From assembly GCA_013407085.1 (NCBI GenBank), contig JACCGJ010005792.1, positions 55,709 through 119,708 on the forward strand: a stretch of 64,000 nt of DNA, read 5' to 3'. Positions 42,845 through 53,850 of this stretch are shown in pieces. The notes below the pieces were generated by a model. It ran no database searches and had not been told where the DNA came from. It was given only the letters and a program-made list of their open reading frames with translations. Each line of letters begins with the position of its first letter. Positions within the stretch are counted from its first letter, which is position 1. Origin of the DNA: Atriophallophorus winterbourni. Taxonomy: Eukaryota; Platyhelminthes; Trematoda; Plagiorchiida; Microphallidae. Position numbers and translations under genes: made by a program.

Positions 42845-45800
42845 ATATATATATTTATTTGAGGGGGGAACACAAAATAGAATGCACTCTCTCTGTTGCC
42901 GGTTCTCAGCCATCGTCGACAGCGTGTCAAGCCACAGACACTCACTATCCCTTGGACCCCACCCAGGAAGCCGCGTTCGTCCGACTCGAGCTAAACCCGA
43001 CGTCAAGCGTTTTAAGGCCTTCTTCCAGGTCAGCGGTTGTCCACCTGAACACCGCCGCCAGCCTGGGCCAACCGACACACGCAGCGCGCGGAAGGGTAGG
43101 CGCTCAGCTTCATTCTCAAGACATGCCCTAGCCAGCGGAGACGGGAACGGTCGATTAGGTCTCGTAGCATCAGGCTGTCCACACCTAGAACACGGTGCCT
43201 CACTTCAACGTTGCTAGTGCGGTGTTGCCACCACACTCGTGCAAGCCTCCGTAAACATCGATGTTCAAACACCTCCAAGCGCCGGAGCTCCTCTGCGCGT
43301 ACTGCCCAGCTCTCGCACCCGTAAAGCAAGACCGACATGACTGAGGCCAGGTAAACTCTCCCCTTGAGTCTCAAACTCACGTCAGACCGCTTCCAGAGAT
43401 GACCTAGACTAGTGAACGCGAAGCGAGCTCTCGCAATGCGAGCGCCGATCTCACTTTCCAGCCCTCCTCCCGCCGTGATGCAGCTACCAAGATAGGTGAA
43501 CTGTTCCACACAGTCCAGACTGAGGTCATCGACCGTCAGAGTGGGCTGCAACCCTTCCCAATCTTGAAGAAGAACCTTACACTTAGTTGGAGCTAAGTGC
43601 AATCCGTACCTAGACGCCTCCAATGCTAGCTGGTTCAGGGCATTCTGTAGGAACACCGGATCCTCACCAAGCAAAGCAATGTCATCGGCATAATCAAGGT
43701 CAGTGACACGGTTACCTGGAAGTAGCTCGATCCCACCCTCAGTGAAGCTACGGAGAGCATTCTGGAGGACATCCTCGAGCGCAAAGTTGAACAAGAATGG
43801 GGACAGCGGACAGCCCTGGCGCACGCCACTGGTTGTGAGGAACGCCGGCGATAGGCTGCCGTAGACCCTGACCCTCCCTGATGAATGAGAATAGAGCTCC
43901 TTAAAGATGGCGACATACTTAGGAGGGATGCCACTCCTAAGCAAGCAGTTCCAAAGAGTGGTTCTGTCCACCGAGTCAAACGCGGCCCGGATGTCCAGAA
44001 AAGCTACGATGGTTGGTCGCCGGTACAGGTGTCTGTGCTCTAATAACTGTCGCAGGACAAAAATCTGATCCACGCATCCTCGCCCCGGGCGGAATCCAGC
44101 CTGTTCCTCATGGCAACGTAACTCCCGAATGGGCGATAGCCGACGAAGGAGGATGGAAACCAGGAGTTTAGACGCGACAGGAGTCAGGGATATCCCACGA
44201 TGATTGGAACACAGATTCCGTGCGCCCTTCTGAAAGATTGGGATAACCGTCGATTCACCCCATGACGCCGGGACCCGCTCCTCAGCCCATACTTTGGTAA
44301 ACAAATCACGTAACTCCGCTGCCACAAGATCACCTCCCTCCTTAAACAAAATCGGGTGGAGGTCGTCAGGACCAGGTGACTTGTGGCGCTTCAGTGCTCG
44401 AATTACCTCTCTCACCTCCTGGAGATCAGGAGCGGCTAAGGAAACGGGCCAAGGCGTGCAAATCGGTGTCTCAGGCGGCGAGGTCGGAGGAGGTGGCTGG
44501 CTGAACTGAGCACTAAAGTGCTCAGCCCATCGTTCTAAGCGTCTACTAAGATTGGTGATCGGCGAGCCGTCGGTTTCGCAAATAGTCTCGCTCACTGTAT
44601 TCAGTTTCGAACCAGTAGCTCTAATTAACTGAAACAATTTGCGAGTATTGCCCGATGCGGCTGCAACCTCCATCTCACAAGCACGTTGCGTCCACCAGAA
44701 CTCGCGGTCATTCCTTAAGCTGGCCTTTAAGCGGGTATTGAATTCTCTCCGAGCACGGTTGTGTTCAGTGCCGGTGGGTAAAGTTCGACGGTGATCGATT
44801 AAAGCAAGTGACTGGGCCGAGATCCAAGAGCGTGGCAAAGCGCGGGTGGGTTGACAGCTTTCAGAAGTAGCGCAGGACAGTGCTGTCCGAACGAAGTTCC
44901 AGTGCTGCTCAACATCAGACGGGGGTGCTTCTGCGAGCTCCCTGGTCAATGCGTGATGGAACTTGGTTCTGACAGCGGGGAGCATCAAAGAGGCGGTGTC
45001 TACATGAGTTCGTCGTGCGCGTGCCTTACCCCCAAATTGGAAGTTGACTGTCGCACAGACTAGCGCGTGGTCCGAGTCCACACTGGTGGTCCAGTATGAA
45101 CGGCAATCCTTGATGCTACCACGCCACCTGTAGCTAATAGCAATGTGGTCAATTTGAGACCAGACGTGCTGTGATGGTGAGCGCCATGTGGCCATTCGAC
45201 GCTGGGAACGCCGAAATGCCGTACTGGAGAGATAGAGGCGGTGATCGCCACAGAATGTGAGCAATCGTTCTCCGTTATCTGAACGCCCGCCATCCAGCCC
45301 ATACTGACCTCCAAGGTGGCGCTCGTATTCAGACAGGCGACCAACGCGAGCGTTGAGATCTCCTGCCATGATTACGACATCTGTCCTGCGTGCCTTACGA
45401 AACAAAGTATGCAACTTCTCATAGAAGTTGTCCTTACTGAGATCCGCACTACAGTCTGTTGGAGCGTAGGCAGAAATCACAAACAAATCCCTCCGCGTTT
45501 CGCACCGCCTGTTCACCCGACAGTGGCCACGAAATCGTGCACCGCACAGTCTGCTGTCAACGGGAATCCACTCTAAGAGTGATTGCTCAGCACGGGAGCT
45601 GAGCGCGATACCGACGCCAGCCAATCCGGCAGAGGAAGCATCCGGGTCACTAGAGAGGCGCAGGTGGAATCTGCTGTCTGGGTCAGCTGGTGAGACCAAC
45701 TGACAGACTTCGCTTGTGTCACGGAGACGGGTTTCCGACAAGCAGCAGATATCAATGCCTAACGTCTCGAGCGTTCGTGCAAGGCCGGCCTGTTGTCCCG

Positions 45801-46437
45801 GTTGTAGCAAGGTCCGAACGTTAAACGAAGCTAACCTGAATGAAACCCGCGGGCGTAGAAGAGTTGCAGCAATCGACGGCTGTCTAGACGGCATGAGTCG
45901 TACATCAGGTAGGGAGAGCGAATCGGGGATGGTAACATGTGGAGGAAAGGTGGCAGAAGCAATTGAAGACATAGAGTTGAGAGTTTCTGGGATTGTAATT
46001 GTCATTGTTTGGGTGTGGGCGTGATACTACCCGGTTGCCCAGGCCGAAGTAGAGGACTTGATCTTGAGGGCTCCCACCTCAAGCCTTTGACCCGAAAGCC
46101 TAACCCGCAAGGCAGCGGAGCGAGATTAAGGATCGCACCTATCGGGGCCGGATACTGTAGAGACAGTTCACAAGCCCTTCGCGAGGTAGAGACATCATCC
46201 CAAACCAGTTGAGCCGGTGATACTTGTGGATTCATACGCCTCTCCTGGTATACAATGTCCACGAGGAACAAGGAGCATTGGTGACTTTTGGTAGTGGCGA
46301 GTCACGTCCGCCACGTTATGATATCGTCTTCGGTGATTTTGGCTTTTTATAGGGAGTCTACTTGCCAGGCAAAAATCCACCACATCCTCGGACATTACCG
46401 TTGTAAGGAGACTGTGTTTGTCTGAAATATTTTGCAC
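42845..46437 (-). mobile_element. RTE-like LINE, nearly complete
   Basis: The minus-strand order is 5' UTR (about 46437-46006), one large ORF (46005-43030), a C-terminal segment in another frame (about 43115-42870) and a short AT-rich 3' end (TATATATATA near 42845). The 5' UTR matches the inserts at 10248-10734 and 12006. This is the least decayed LINE in the window, so it may be the youngest. The end points are approximate because no target duplication was found. It lies between the two host genes. Confidence 0.88.
43030..46005 (-). pseudogene. RTE-like LINE polyprotein: APE endonuclease plus reverse transcriptase
   Basis: The 991-codon ORF starts at the ATG following the conserved 5' UTR block. 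Endonuclease (residues ~50-330): [35 protein letters not shown] and V-D-S-D-H-A-L-V, with all catalytic residues present. RT (~540-850): G-F-R-P-G-R-G-C-V-D-Q-I-F, F-L-D-I-R-A-A-F-D-S-V-D (A), S-G-V-R-Q-G-C-P-L-S-P (B), L-D-Y-A-D-D-I-A-L-L (C). The C-terminal L-R-W-L-G-H-V-L-R-M is intact, but just after it, near 43115, the family sequence moves to another frame (G-G-Q-P-L-T-W-K-K-A-L-K, ending near 42870). The indel could also be an assembly error. Confidence 0.92.
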
Positions 46438-46639
46438 CCACGAAAACCGGTCACTTGTCGAATCAACTTGCGGATCCGATTAGGAGTACTCGAAATTCTG
46501 AGCATTACTGTAATCGAGCCGATAGTGTGAACTTGCTTTTCCTATGTACTATGAATGTATGTGAATACCAACATGTCGTTGGCATGTTTCTGATCATATA
46601 ATAAGGTCTCCCTCGAGCAGTTGGATGTGGAACAGCATA

Positions 46640-46890
46640 AAGCAAGACGTGTATAACGGAAATGCGTGAAAATGAGCTTTTTATTCATGATCAAGGGTCA
46701 AAACCCTATCTACATGTTTGGGTACATGTGATTGAACATGCTTGTCGTACCAACCTTATCCAACAAGCGCAACTTGTTTAATGAGCATGCGGATCCTGAT
46801 CCTACCGTCCCCACCTGATGAGTGCAAACAGCAGGAAACCGGTTGTGGGGTGTGATGGAAATGCACGAAAATGAGCTTTTTAGCCATTTC
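46640..46890 (+). repeat. ~204-bp tandem repeat with hammerhead-like motif
   Basis: GGAAATGC-GAAAATGAGCTTTTT occurs at about 46650 and again at about 46854, so a little over one ~204-bp unit is present. The unit holds one hammerhead-like motif. It is related to the repeats at 31.2 kb and 37.05/37.39 kb. Confidence 0.6.
46809..46850 (+). ncRNA. Hammerhead ribozyme-like motif, best-preserved copy
   Basis: CCCCAC (stem I) / CTGATGA (46815-46821) / TGC-AAACA-GCA (stem II, closing G-G mismatch) / GAAA (46835-46838) / ACCGGT as a 2-bp stem III with CG loop / T at the cleavage position (46844) / GTGGGG (stem I partner, perfect). The order and invariant bases fit a type I hammerhead with minimal stem III. 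The mismatch next to stem II may weaken it. Confidence 0.6.
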
Positions 46891-47338
46891 TACGTTGAAT
46901 AACATTAAACGGAAGCAAATTCCCTTGAAGTGCTGAAGATTTTAAAGAACGCCCCCAAATTTATTGGGCCAAGTTATTACAAGTTAACGAATTTTCAAAA
47001 ATGTATCGCACAGGTAACGCATATAATCACCTGGAGTTAGCTATACCCGGAAGTACCCTGTACTACCATCCCTATCTCTTTAGGTAGACCTGGACAAACC
47101 GATAGTATTGCAAGCATGCAGTACATGAAAGGCTTCTGCTGTAGTATATTTTTGTTGTCAAATAAGTTCAAGCCAAATATGAGTCCAGAATTTGTAAGGA
47201 ACATAAATTTGACACCAAAAGTTCAAAATAAAATCCCAAATCAATCGCAAAATAAGTTCCATGATTGCACATCACAGATGCTTAGATAAGGAAATGCTGC
47301 AGTAGAGCTAAAGCAACGTGGTATTTATAAATAATGAA

Positions 47339-47536
47339 TCAAGATATCCGGCAGTTGTGTTCTTTAGATTCTACTTGAGAGCGCGGCGCTGTGTTGGCAG
47401 ACTCGTTCAGCGAAGCGGATAGGGCAAGCGCAAGGAGTCGGTCCTCTTCCTCTTGCATCCTTTTGGCGTAGTCCGCGGAAGAATCGCTTTGGTTTGAATT
47501 CGTGGAATGCGAAGGTTGATTGTTGCCGTTGTTTAA
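47339..47536 (-). CDS. ZFAND2B: ZFAND2B exon 4: UIM, CaaX box and stop
   Basis: Acceptor TTCTCTCAG, then L-N-N-G-N-N-Q-P. A Ser/Asn-rich linker leads to the UIM and ends N-C-R-I-S before the stop. A longer ORF upstream, from an ATG at 47602, lies in the intron. Confidence 0.93.
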   Translation of the reverse strand, partial: LNNGNNQPSHSTNSNQSDSSADYAKRMQEEEDRLLALALSASLNESANTAPRSQVESKEHNCRIS

Positions 47537-50500
47537 CTGAGAGAAAAGAAGTGTGGAAACGTTTACGGTATTCAACATTTCGTATGAGGCTTGAGATAGC
47601 ACGATTGCAAGATATTCGTGGAACGCATTTCTGGCCCCATGTTATAATCACTATGTACATATTTTCTTTCCGAAAGCAAGCAACACTACTAGAATGAAAA
47701 GGGTGAATGAACCGATGACTACTTGAATGTCTTGGTAGATGATTTTCAAGGAACTTTAGGGCTATTGAGGTCCAACAAAATGTCAGCAGTTCGGGTTATA
47801 AAAATCGATGAACTTAGCGTAAATTTACGAGACCCGATGACGTTACGTGTACCGGGCGATAGTACATCAATTAAGAGTTGATCGATTAATTAATTGCACG
47901 TGATGAACCACAGAATCATACGCACAGATTAATATTTTAGTCACGTGCGAGGCACCTAACGCAAGTACTTCCGCATACTCGAATTACTATTGAAAAAGTT
48001 AAAAGTGATAGGATGAGATTCAAAGATACAGGAACAAAATTTTCATTTGATTGCTTGGTAATTGAAAAAGTAATCCCTACAAGTTACACCCTTATTCTTA
48101 AATAGCGGGGGAAGATCAACCGTTGACATGATCTCCTCACTGAGACAACTTCAAGAAGTGTCGGGAATAGCGCATGCCATTATATGATGTTTTTATTGAT
48201 TTAACTAAGGCATTCGACTACGTCAGCAGGGAGGGTCTTTTCAAAATGCTTGATCTGATAGGCTGCCCCCCAAGGCTGCTCAAACTCGTTATTTCGTTCC
48301 ACTCAGGCATGAAAGGCTCAGTCCATTTTAACGGTTGCAGTTCAGAAGCATTTGAAATTCGCCGAGGCTTCAAACAAGGGTGTGTTCTTGCTCCCACGCT
48401 GTTCGGCATTTTCTTTGCTCTGCTTCTGAAGCACGCTTTCAGGACGAGGACAGAAGGCATCTACATACGCACGCGAAGTGATGGTAAGCTTTTCAACCTG
48501 AACCGGTTGAGAGCACAAACTAAAGTACGGGATGTGATAATCCGTGACCTGTTGTTTGCCGACGATGCAGCTTTTATTGCTCACTCCCAAGAGAACCTAC
48601 AGTCGCTAATGGACTGTTTTTCGTCGGCATGCAAAGCCTTTGGGCTAACAGTCAGCATGATCAAGACCAAAATTCTTGGTCAAGGGATTGTATCACCTCA
48701 CAACATCACTGTTGGAAACTGTCAGCTTGAACCAGTTCATCATTTCACATATCCTGCGGATAACCTCTCGCTAGACACAACGATTGATAAGCGGATTTTT
48801 TGTTCGGATTACTCTCGTGTCTTGGGCAACCGCAAGACACGAACGGAAGCTGAATGCTTTTCATTTACGAAGCATCCGTCGTATTTTAAACATATCGTGG
48901 ATGGGCAAATTGATTAATGCTGAAGTGCTTTCTAAACATGGTCTACAGAGCCTGTTCACCAATTTACGGCAGCGCCGCCTAAGGTGGCTTGATCACGTAT
49001 ACGGAACGGAAAATGGTCGTATTCCATAAGATCAACTCTATGGTGAGTTGAAATCAGGAAGTCGACCATTGGGTAGACAGCACTTGCGTTTGCAAATGAG
49101 TTATGAAAGCTCTCGGCATTGACTCTACGGGTTGGGAAGAATTTTTTTGAACACTCATTTTGGAGGCACTGTGTAAAGCGTCATGTCCATGCTGGGGAAT
49201 AGTAGATACAGCACTTGGCTGCTTAACGCAGATCACGCCGCCGTCGTGTAACTGACGCCGATCGGTCGAGTACTGCCTATCGCTGAGTGAGAGATCGTCA
49301 CTACCGAATTGATTGTCAAACGGTAGTGAGCTGTATGTTGAAACACACTGCCATTTCTACTTTATTTACCTTCTCTTATGTGTCTAGGCATGTGCAACCT
49401 GACAGTATCTTAGCACACGTGCAGTCTCTGACTGTGCGGCACTTAGCCTGGATCAGGCTTGTGATTTCATACCATACCACACCGAATCAAACTGTTTAGT
49501 GATTCTAAAAGCTGTGGAACGTGAAAAATCATGCGATTGTGATGTACATCCATGGTCGACATCGACCGAATAAGGCCAACAACAACAAGTTATGCCCATT
49601 TTCAAGCCTGAAGATAACGATTTATACCATGGTCTCACACCTAGAAGTTGATTATTCGTGGTTTCTGTGACTTATTGTCAGTGTTGAGAATTGTCTACTG
49701 TCTGTACCGCCGTTGCGGTCTACTAAAATGTTGATTTTTTTATTTTGACTTCCAGTAGAATAGATCCTTTGGAATACCACCGTTTTCTAGGTTACAGACA
49801 GCTCTGTCCTATCTAAATCCAGAAGTGGCCAAGGTTGCGGAATGCAACGGCAAGCTTAAAAACGCGCGCCGGAACCTTGTCAACTGACGATGCCGAGTTA
49901 TTCATAAAGCTACTTAGATAATTCTAAGTGCTCGATTGTCAAGTAATGAAATGCTGTTTGAATAACTAATGTCCCGCAGCAATGCAAACCACTTTTCGTA
50001 TGCTGGCACAATACTAGATAGTGTTTTACATAGCCTGTGCATCTATGTACGAGTCCGTAACGCCCGGCGTTGTTGTTGCATGTCAGTGATTGACGCGGAA
50101 ATTCGCTTTCAGAATTGTTAAGATTAAATTGAGATTACATTTTTGGAAATAATTACCTGCATAGGAAACATGAGTTTGGATTAAAAGCTTGGATCCGTGC
50201 TGCACCGACGGCGCAAGGGTCAAAATACTGTCAAGTTGCAAAGGCCTAGGCCGATATAAGCAGCGGAAAATTGCAGCGAGACTACAGTGTGTTTCTGCAT
50301 GCAGCTAAGTACCAGTGGAAACCCGAGTGCCACCTTAGATCATCATCAAAAACAAAATTATATCGATAACACGTATCAATGCTCAAATGCCCCACCCTCT
50401 GGAAGGAATTATTGTGCTATACTGTTGATCGAGTTTAAGAGGGTGACCGTTCAGTTGTGTTGTTAGAGATGTAACAATTGTCCGCATGGATGAATTTCAG

Positions 50501-52338
50501 CTGTGAGTACTGTCAAAATAAAAATTAGTGCTCATCGTTGTGGGCTTTATTGGGTTGAACGCATTGTCTAAAATTCTGATGCGCTTCATATGGATGATTA
50601 CAAAGTCCAGGGACGAGTTTGTCGCTTTGCACTCTGGCCTGATGTGAGTTTAGATGTACATAAAGGAGAGGGAGAGGAGTTAATAAACCTTATAAAGCGA
50701 AAGTGTGTGTAAACTTGGTTGATGCGCCTACGCCTGCGGTACACGCAGACAACAATCAAGTAGCGTGAATGAGAACAGCGAAATCAGCAATACAACTCCC
50801 TAGCTGATTTCACTATTACGCGTCATAACAAGCTTCTTCAGCAGTTCTGTGCAAGTTGCGATGTGGCGTTGTAAAGAAAACCAGCTTCAGAGTTGTACAT
50901 TTCGACATCTGTAATGTGTGGCCAAACCAGAACAATGTGTATCGGATAACGTTTCTCCATATACATACTACTAACGAAAGCTTTATTGCGCATAACACAG
51001 TTATGCATGCAAAGCTCCCGTAATCGAAGGGACTAAGGTGCTTCTTGTGAAAAGTTCAAGTCCTACGCCTATACAGGTTGAACTGACCCTGCGTAATTAG
51101 TGGTGGCCTCATCACTAGGCGGCACTTTAACTGGCTTTAGGATTAGGATTTGATAATGTGTGAACTAAGTTATCAAGACATTTAACACGGGGTCTTTAAA
51201 ATGATTCGCACTTGTCTGATGTCATTCTCGCAATATCGTGATCAAGGACTATTATTCGTAAAAAAATCATAACGGCAATGCTCTGTATAAGTAAAACTAG
51301 TCTGCATTATACATCATACTCCGACGACTTTGATACGAAACTTTGTCTTCATATTTAAACATCAGGGCTATAAACAGTATGCATGGAAGCACCAGTTATA
51401 TAAAGTGCAGCTATCAACAATAACCAGCGAGGTAGATTTCTGAAAAAATTGTAATGCTCACCTGAGCATCGCGGACAACTAAATTGATGAAAAATCAGAA
51501 TAAATTTTTCGGCAAACAATAGTTAAGGTCTACCCACATACCTGATTACGTACCGTTCGATTTCGAAATACTGCACGGAAGACGGCGGCTGCACCGGCAG
51601 CGCTTAACCGCCTAGTGGTTCTTGCTCGTGGACCTTGGCAATTATGATCTAGCTCATTTCTATGAGCCAAGCAAAAGTTCATTTCACAGCGGCTGCATGT
51701 GCACATTACCGCTTCACGTTTTTTGCATCGCGGTTGTGAACAAGCGTTTGAGTATATCTGTCAAGAAAGTAGAACGAAAAAATGAAATCATAGTTAAAAG
51801 ATCACATGATTCCATATGACGTATATTTCCCGTTGTAAATAAATTATTAAAACTATCGACAATAAGTCCGATTGCATCTTTTTAAAAATGTAAGAGCTGA
51901 GAAATAGACTAATAAGAAGACTGCGAATGAGATGTCAAACGGCTTACGAATAAAAAACGAATGAAATAGTAATGCTGTTTTTCAAAACATGCTATGGAAA
52001 ATATTAAAACTGAGAAAAACCTACTTTGCCTTTTAATTCAAGAGCGGGTTTCGATTTGCAGGCCGAATCGATATGCTCCCCAACCCGTTCATCAGGTAGT
52101 TCTCCATGTCGAATTGGGACAGGGGTGTTGCACAAAGGGCATACTGGAACCTGCTTGCTTTGATTTCCAGGATTTATGCAATGATGTTGCGAGTATGGAT
52201 AGTGATCTTTACAATATAAGCGATTACAACCAGCACATTTCACCGGCAGAAAATCTGCGCAAATGAGATGAATATTAACTAACCCAATCTATTACACCCG
52301 GAGAATGCACAGTTGGATCCGAGGTCTGGGAATTCCAT
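47339..52338 (-). CDS. ZFAND2B: AN1-type zinc finger protein, ZFAND2B/AIRAPL type (4 exons)
   Basis: Joined on the minus strand: 52338-52284, 52254-52025, 51757-51542, 47536-47339; 232 residues. It begins M-E-F-P-D-L-G like the human protein. AN1 finger 1 uses C10, C15, C25, C28, C33, H36, H42, C44; AN1 finger 2 uses C101, C106, C116, C119, C124, H127, H133, C135; both have exact AN1 spacing. A ubiquitin-interacting motif (E-E-E-D-R-L-L-A-L-A-L-S-A-S-L-N-E-S, ~196-213) and a C-terminal C-R-I-S (CaaX box) follow. ZFAND2B works with p97/VCP and the proteasome in quality control of ER-targeted proteins. Intron 1 is only 29 bp; intron 3 is ~4 kb and filled with retroelements. Confidence 0.95.
48104..49593 (+). 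pseudogene. RTE LINE family A, copy 3, with SINE in its 3' UTR
   Basis: 5'-truncated. 48174-48917 is the longest open RT of the family: V-F-I-D-L-T-K-A-F-D-Y-V (A), G-F-K-Q-G-C-V-L-A-P-T-L-F (B), L-L-F-A-D-D-A-A-F (C), L-E-P-V-H-H-F-T-Y. A deletion after it removes part of the thumb; the C-terminal R-Q-R-R-L-R-W-L-D-H-V-Y continues at about 48890-49027 in another frame. The 3' UTR is split by a SINE and ends in CCAACAACAAC. It is antisense to ZFAND2B in its last intron. Confidence 0.85.
49310..49480 (+). mobile_element. SINE-like element, 5'-truncated, 7-bp target duplication
   Basis: 171 bp between ACCGAAT at 49303-49309 and 49481-49487, inside the family A 3' UTR, whose uninterrupted form is seen at 14600-14640. 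Tail CATACCATACCAC. Confidence 0.92.
49594..50179. other. ZFAND2B intron sequence, nothing recognised
   Basis: No motif or shared repeat seen. Confidence 0.4.
50180..50335 (-). mobile_element. SINE-like element, diverged
   Basis: Keeps ATACTGTCAAGTTGCAAAGG, GGCCTAGGCC and GTTTCTGCATGCAGCTAAG in inverted order; both ends are eroded. Confidence 0.75.
50790..50998 (-). pseudogene. RTE-like LINE C-terminal fragment
   Basis: The minus strand reads F-W-F-G-H-T-L-Q-M and E-E-A-C-Y-D-A, then a start of 3' UTR (GAAGCTTGTTATGACGC) also found at 24657. It is a short 5'-truncated copy. Confidence 0.6.
50999..51150 (+). repeat. Possible tRNA-derived SINE-like segment
   Basis: AGTTCAAGTCC at about 51044 resembles a pol III B box (GGTTCRANTCC). 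About 60 bp later GGCACTTTAACTGG matches the start of the 3' end of the main SINE family. No tRNA fold or A box could be confirmed. Confidence 0.35.
51542..51757 (-). CDS. ZFAND2B: ZFAND2B exon 3: AN1 finger 2
   Basis: 72 codons from I-Y-S-N-A-C to R-N-R-T-V-R-N-Q, containing all eight ligands of the second AN1 finger and a basic Ala-rich linker. Acceptor CTTGACAG, donor GTATGT. Confidence 0.95.
52025..52254 (-). CDS. ZFAND2B: ZFAND2B exon 2: AN1 finger 1
   Basis: Encodes D-F-L-P-V-K-C-A-G-C to E-L-K-G-K, including V-C-P-L-C-N-T-P-V-P and V-G-E-H-I-D. Acceptor TTTGCGCAG, donor GTAGGT, phase 0 at the end. Confidence 0.96.
52284..52338 (-). CDS. ZFAND2B: ZFAND2B exon 1
   Basis: Starts at the ATG of M-E-F-P-D-L-G-S-N-C. 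Ends after 55 bp before GTTAGT, leaving one G that completes D19 with AT of exon 2, restoring D-F-L-P-V-K-C as in vertebrates. Confidence 0.93.
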
Positions 52339-52669
52339 CTCGTGAAAGAATCGGCATTAATTTCCAAGGTTATCTGAAAAAGGTTAGCGACAGCATAACA
52401 AATGGCCGCATGAAAACACGACGGCATTTGCTAGCACTTATATTTAAATCATTTTTACGAAAGTGAGAATGTGGGTGAGTGCAGACCATTTTACCTTCAC
52501 CATGGATGCGCCGATGATTTGCTCTGAGAGAGAGAGGAAGCATTCTCGTTAGACTGGGATATGTCAAAAATCCTGTCGCTGCCCAAACGTGAAGGCAAAT
52601 CTGTGTGCTCTACCTACCGCGAATAAGTTTGTGATGTTGATAAGAAACTGTTCCTCCAATGAGCGTTAA

Positions 52670-52780
52670 GATCGTACGCATGAACCAACGTGAGTTTCGC
52701 CCCGGGGTAGGATGTGTAGACCAAACATTCACAATGTGAAGAATTCTACAGCACCGTACGCGGTATTGGTGAATAATGAA
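52670..52780 (+). pseudogene. RTE-like LINE RT fragment
   Basis: Reads E-F-R-P-G-V-G-C-V-D-Q-T-F-T-M, matching G-F-R-P-G-R-G-C-V-D-Q-I-F of the LINE at 44 kb. Only ~100 bp are recognisable. Confidence 0.6.
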
Positions 52781-52782
52781 TA

Positions 52783-52988
52783 AAATCACAAGCCTGATCC
52801 AGGCGAAGTGCCGCACAGTTATAGGCTGTACGTGGGCTAAAGTACTGTCAGGTTGCCCAGGCCTAGACAGATACGAGAAAGAAAATAGAGACTCTAGCCT
52901 GTTTCAGCATACAGCTCACTAACTGTGGCCAATCAATTTAGCACGGTGCTAGCCGCACAGCACAACGATACTGTACGACTGCACATTC
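52783..52988 (-). mobile_element. SINE-like element, full length
   Basis: From AAAATCACAAGCCTGATCC to GACTGCACATTC, ~450 bp upstream of the ZFAND2B start codon. Confidence 0.9.
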
Positions 52989-53125
52989 GTCGTTGGTAGC
53001 AAACTAAGCATTTTTAACAACTTAAATCTTTCGCTCCACTCCGTGAACCACTGGTTGATTGACATCATGCTATAAGATAGGGTGCTTTCAAAACTGGATA
53101 TCTTAATCAAAGCCTATTACAAATC

Positions 53126-53850
53126 TCATCATCATCACCCAGAAGCACAAGTCTGGAGCCAGACAAAGTGCCAAACAATATGAAGCAGGAAAAGCAGATA
53201 AGCAAGCGCGTGAGAAAGAGAAAGCAGGCAAGCGGAATATGCAAAAGCAAATGCGCAAAAAGCTGCTTTTTTGTAGTTTCACTGCATGCGATTTTGTGAT
53301 TTTTGGTTTTTATTTATAAAATAATACCGGATAAAAAATTATGGCATAATAAAATACACTGGCGCCACTGACTTCGGTTTGCAGCCATATCTCGCAAGGT
53401 TTCCAGCCAACTATTAGGTGGATCTTTTGGACCCCACCCAGACAAACGAATACGCCCAACTGAGCCTAGCGCCCTCATGAGTTTCTTCATCCCAACGCGA
53501 AACGTCATGGACTGGCCACCCGATCGCTCCTGCCAGGCTATGCGAATAAGACGCGGTACGGAAAACGGTGAGAAGGCATTCTTAAAACATGTCCCAAACA
53601 TGGCAAACGAGCAAGCATCAGCATTTTTCTCAGTCCGCAGCCACCTGGTTTTAACACCCGCTTGCAGACATCTATATTTGTAACGCGATGCTGCCACCGA
53701 ATGCGAGAAATCCTACGCAGGCAACAGGTGTCAAAAACAGAAAGCCGACGGACATCTTCCGCTCGGATAAACCAGGTTTCGTAGCCATAAAGTAGTGTAG
53801 CACGCACCACTGAGTTGTTTGTTCGGCCTTTAGTATAGAGCATTACAAAT
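53126..53850 (-). pseudogene. RTE-like LINE B2-type 3' end
   Basis: The minus strand encodes the C-terminal region (L-L-Y-G-Y-E-T-W-F-I-R-A-E-D-V-R-R, R-L-S-G-W-G-P-K-D-P-P) with a frame change near 53600, then the same 3' UTR as 10990-11249, including the GTCTG-GCTC-CAGAC hairpin and a GATGATGATG tail. It is 5'-truncated near 53850. Confidence 0.85.

Noticed and set aside
47537..47602. Alternative start of the ZFAND2B last exon at the ATG at 47602
   Set aside because: The TTCTCTCAG acceptor at 47537 joins exon 3 in phase, and the residues before it are not conserved.
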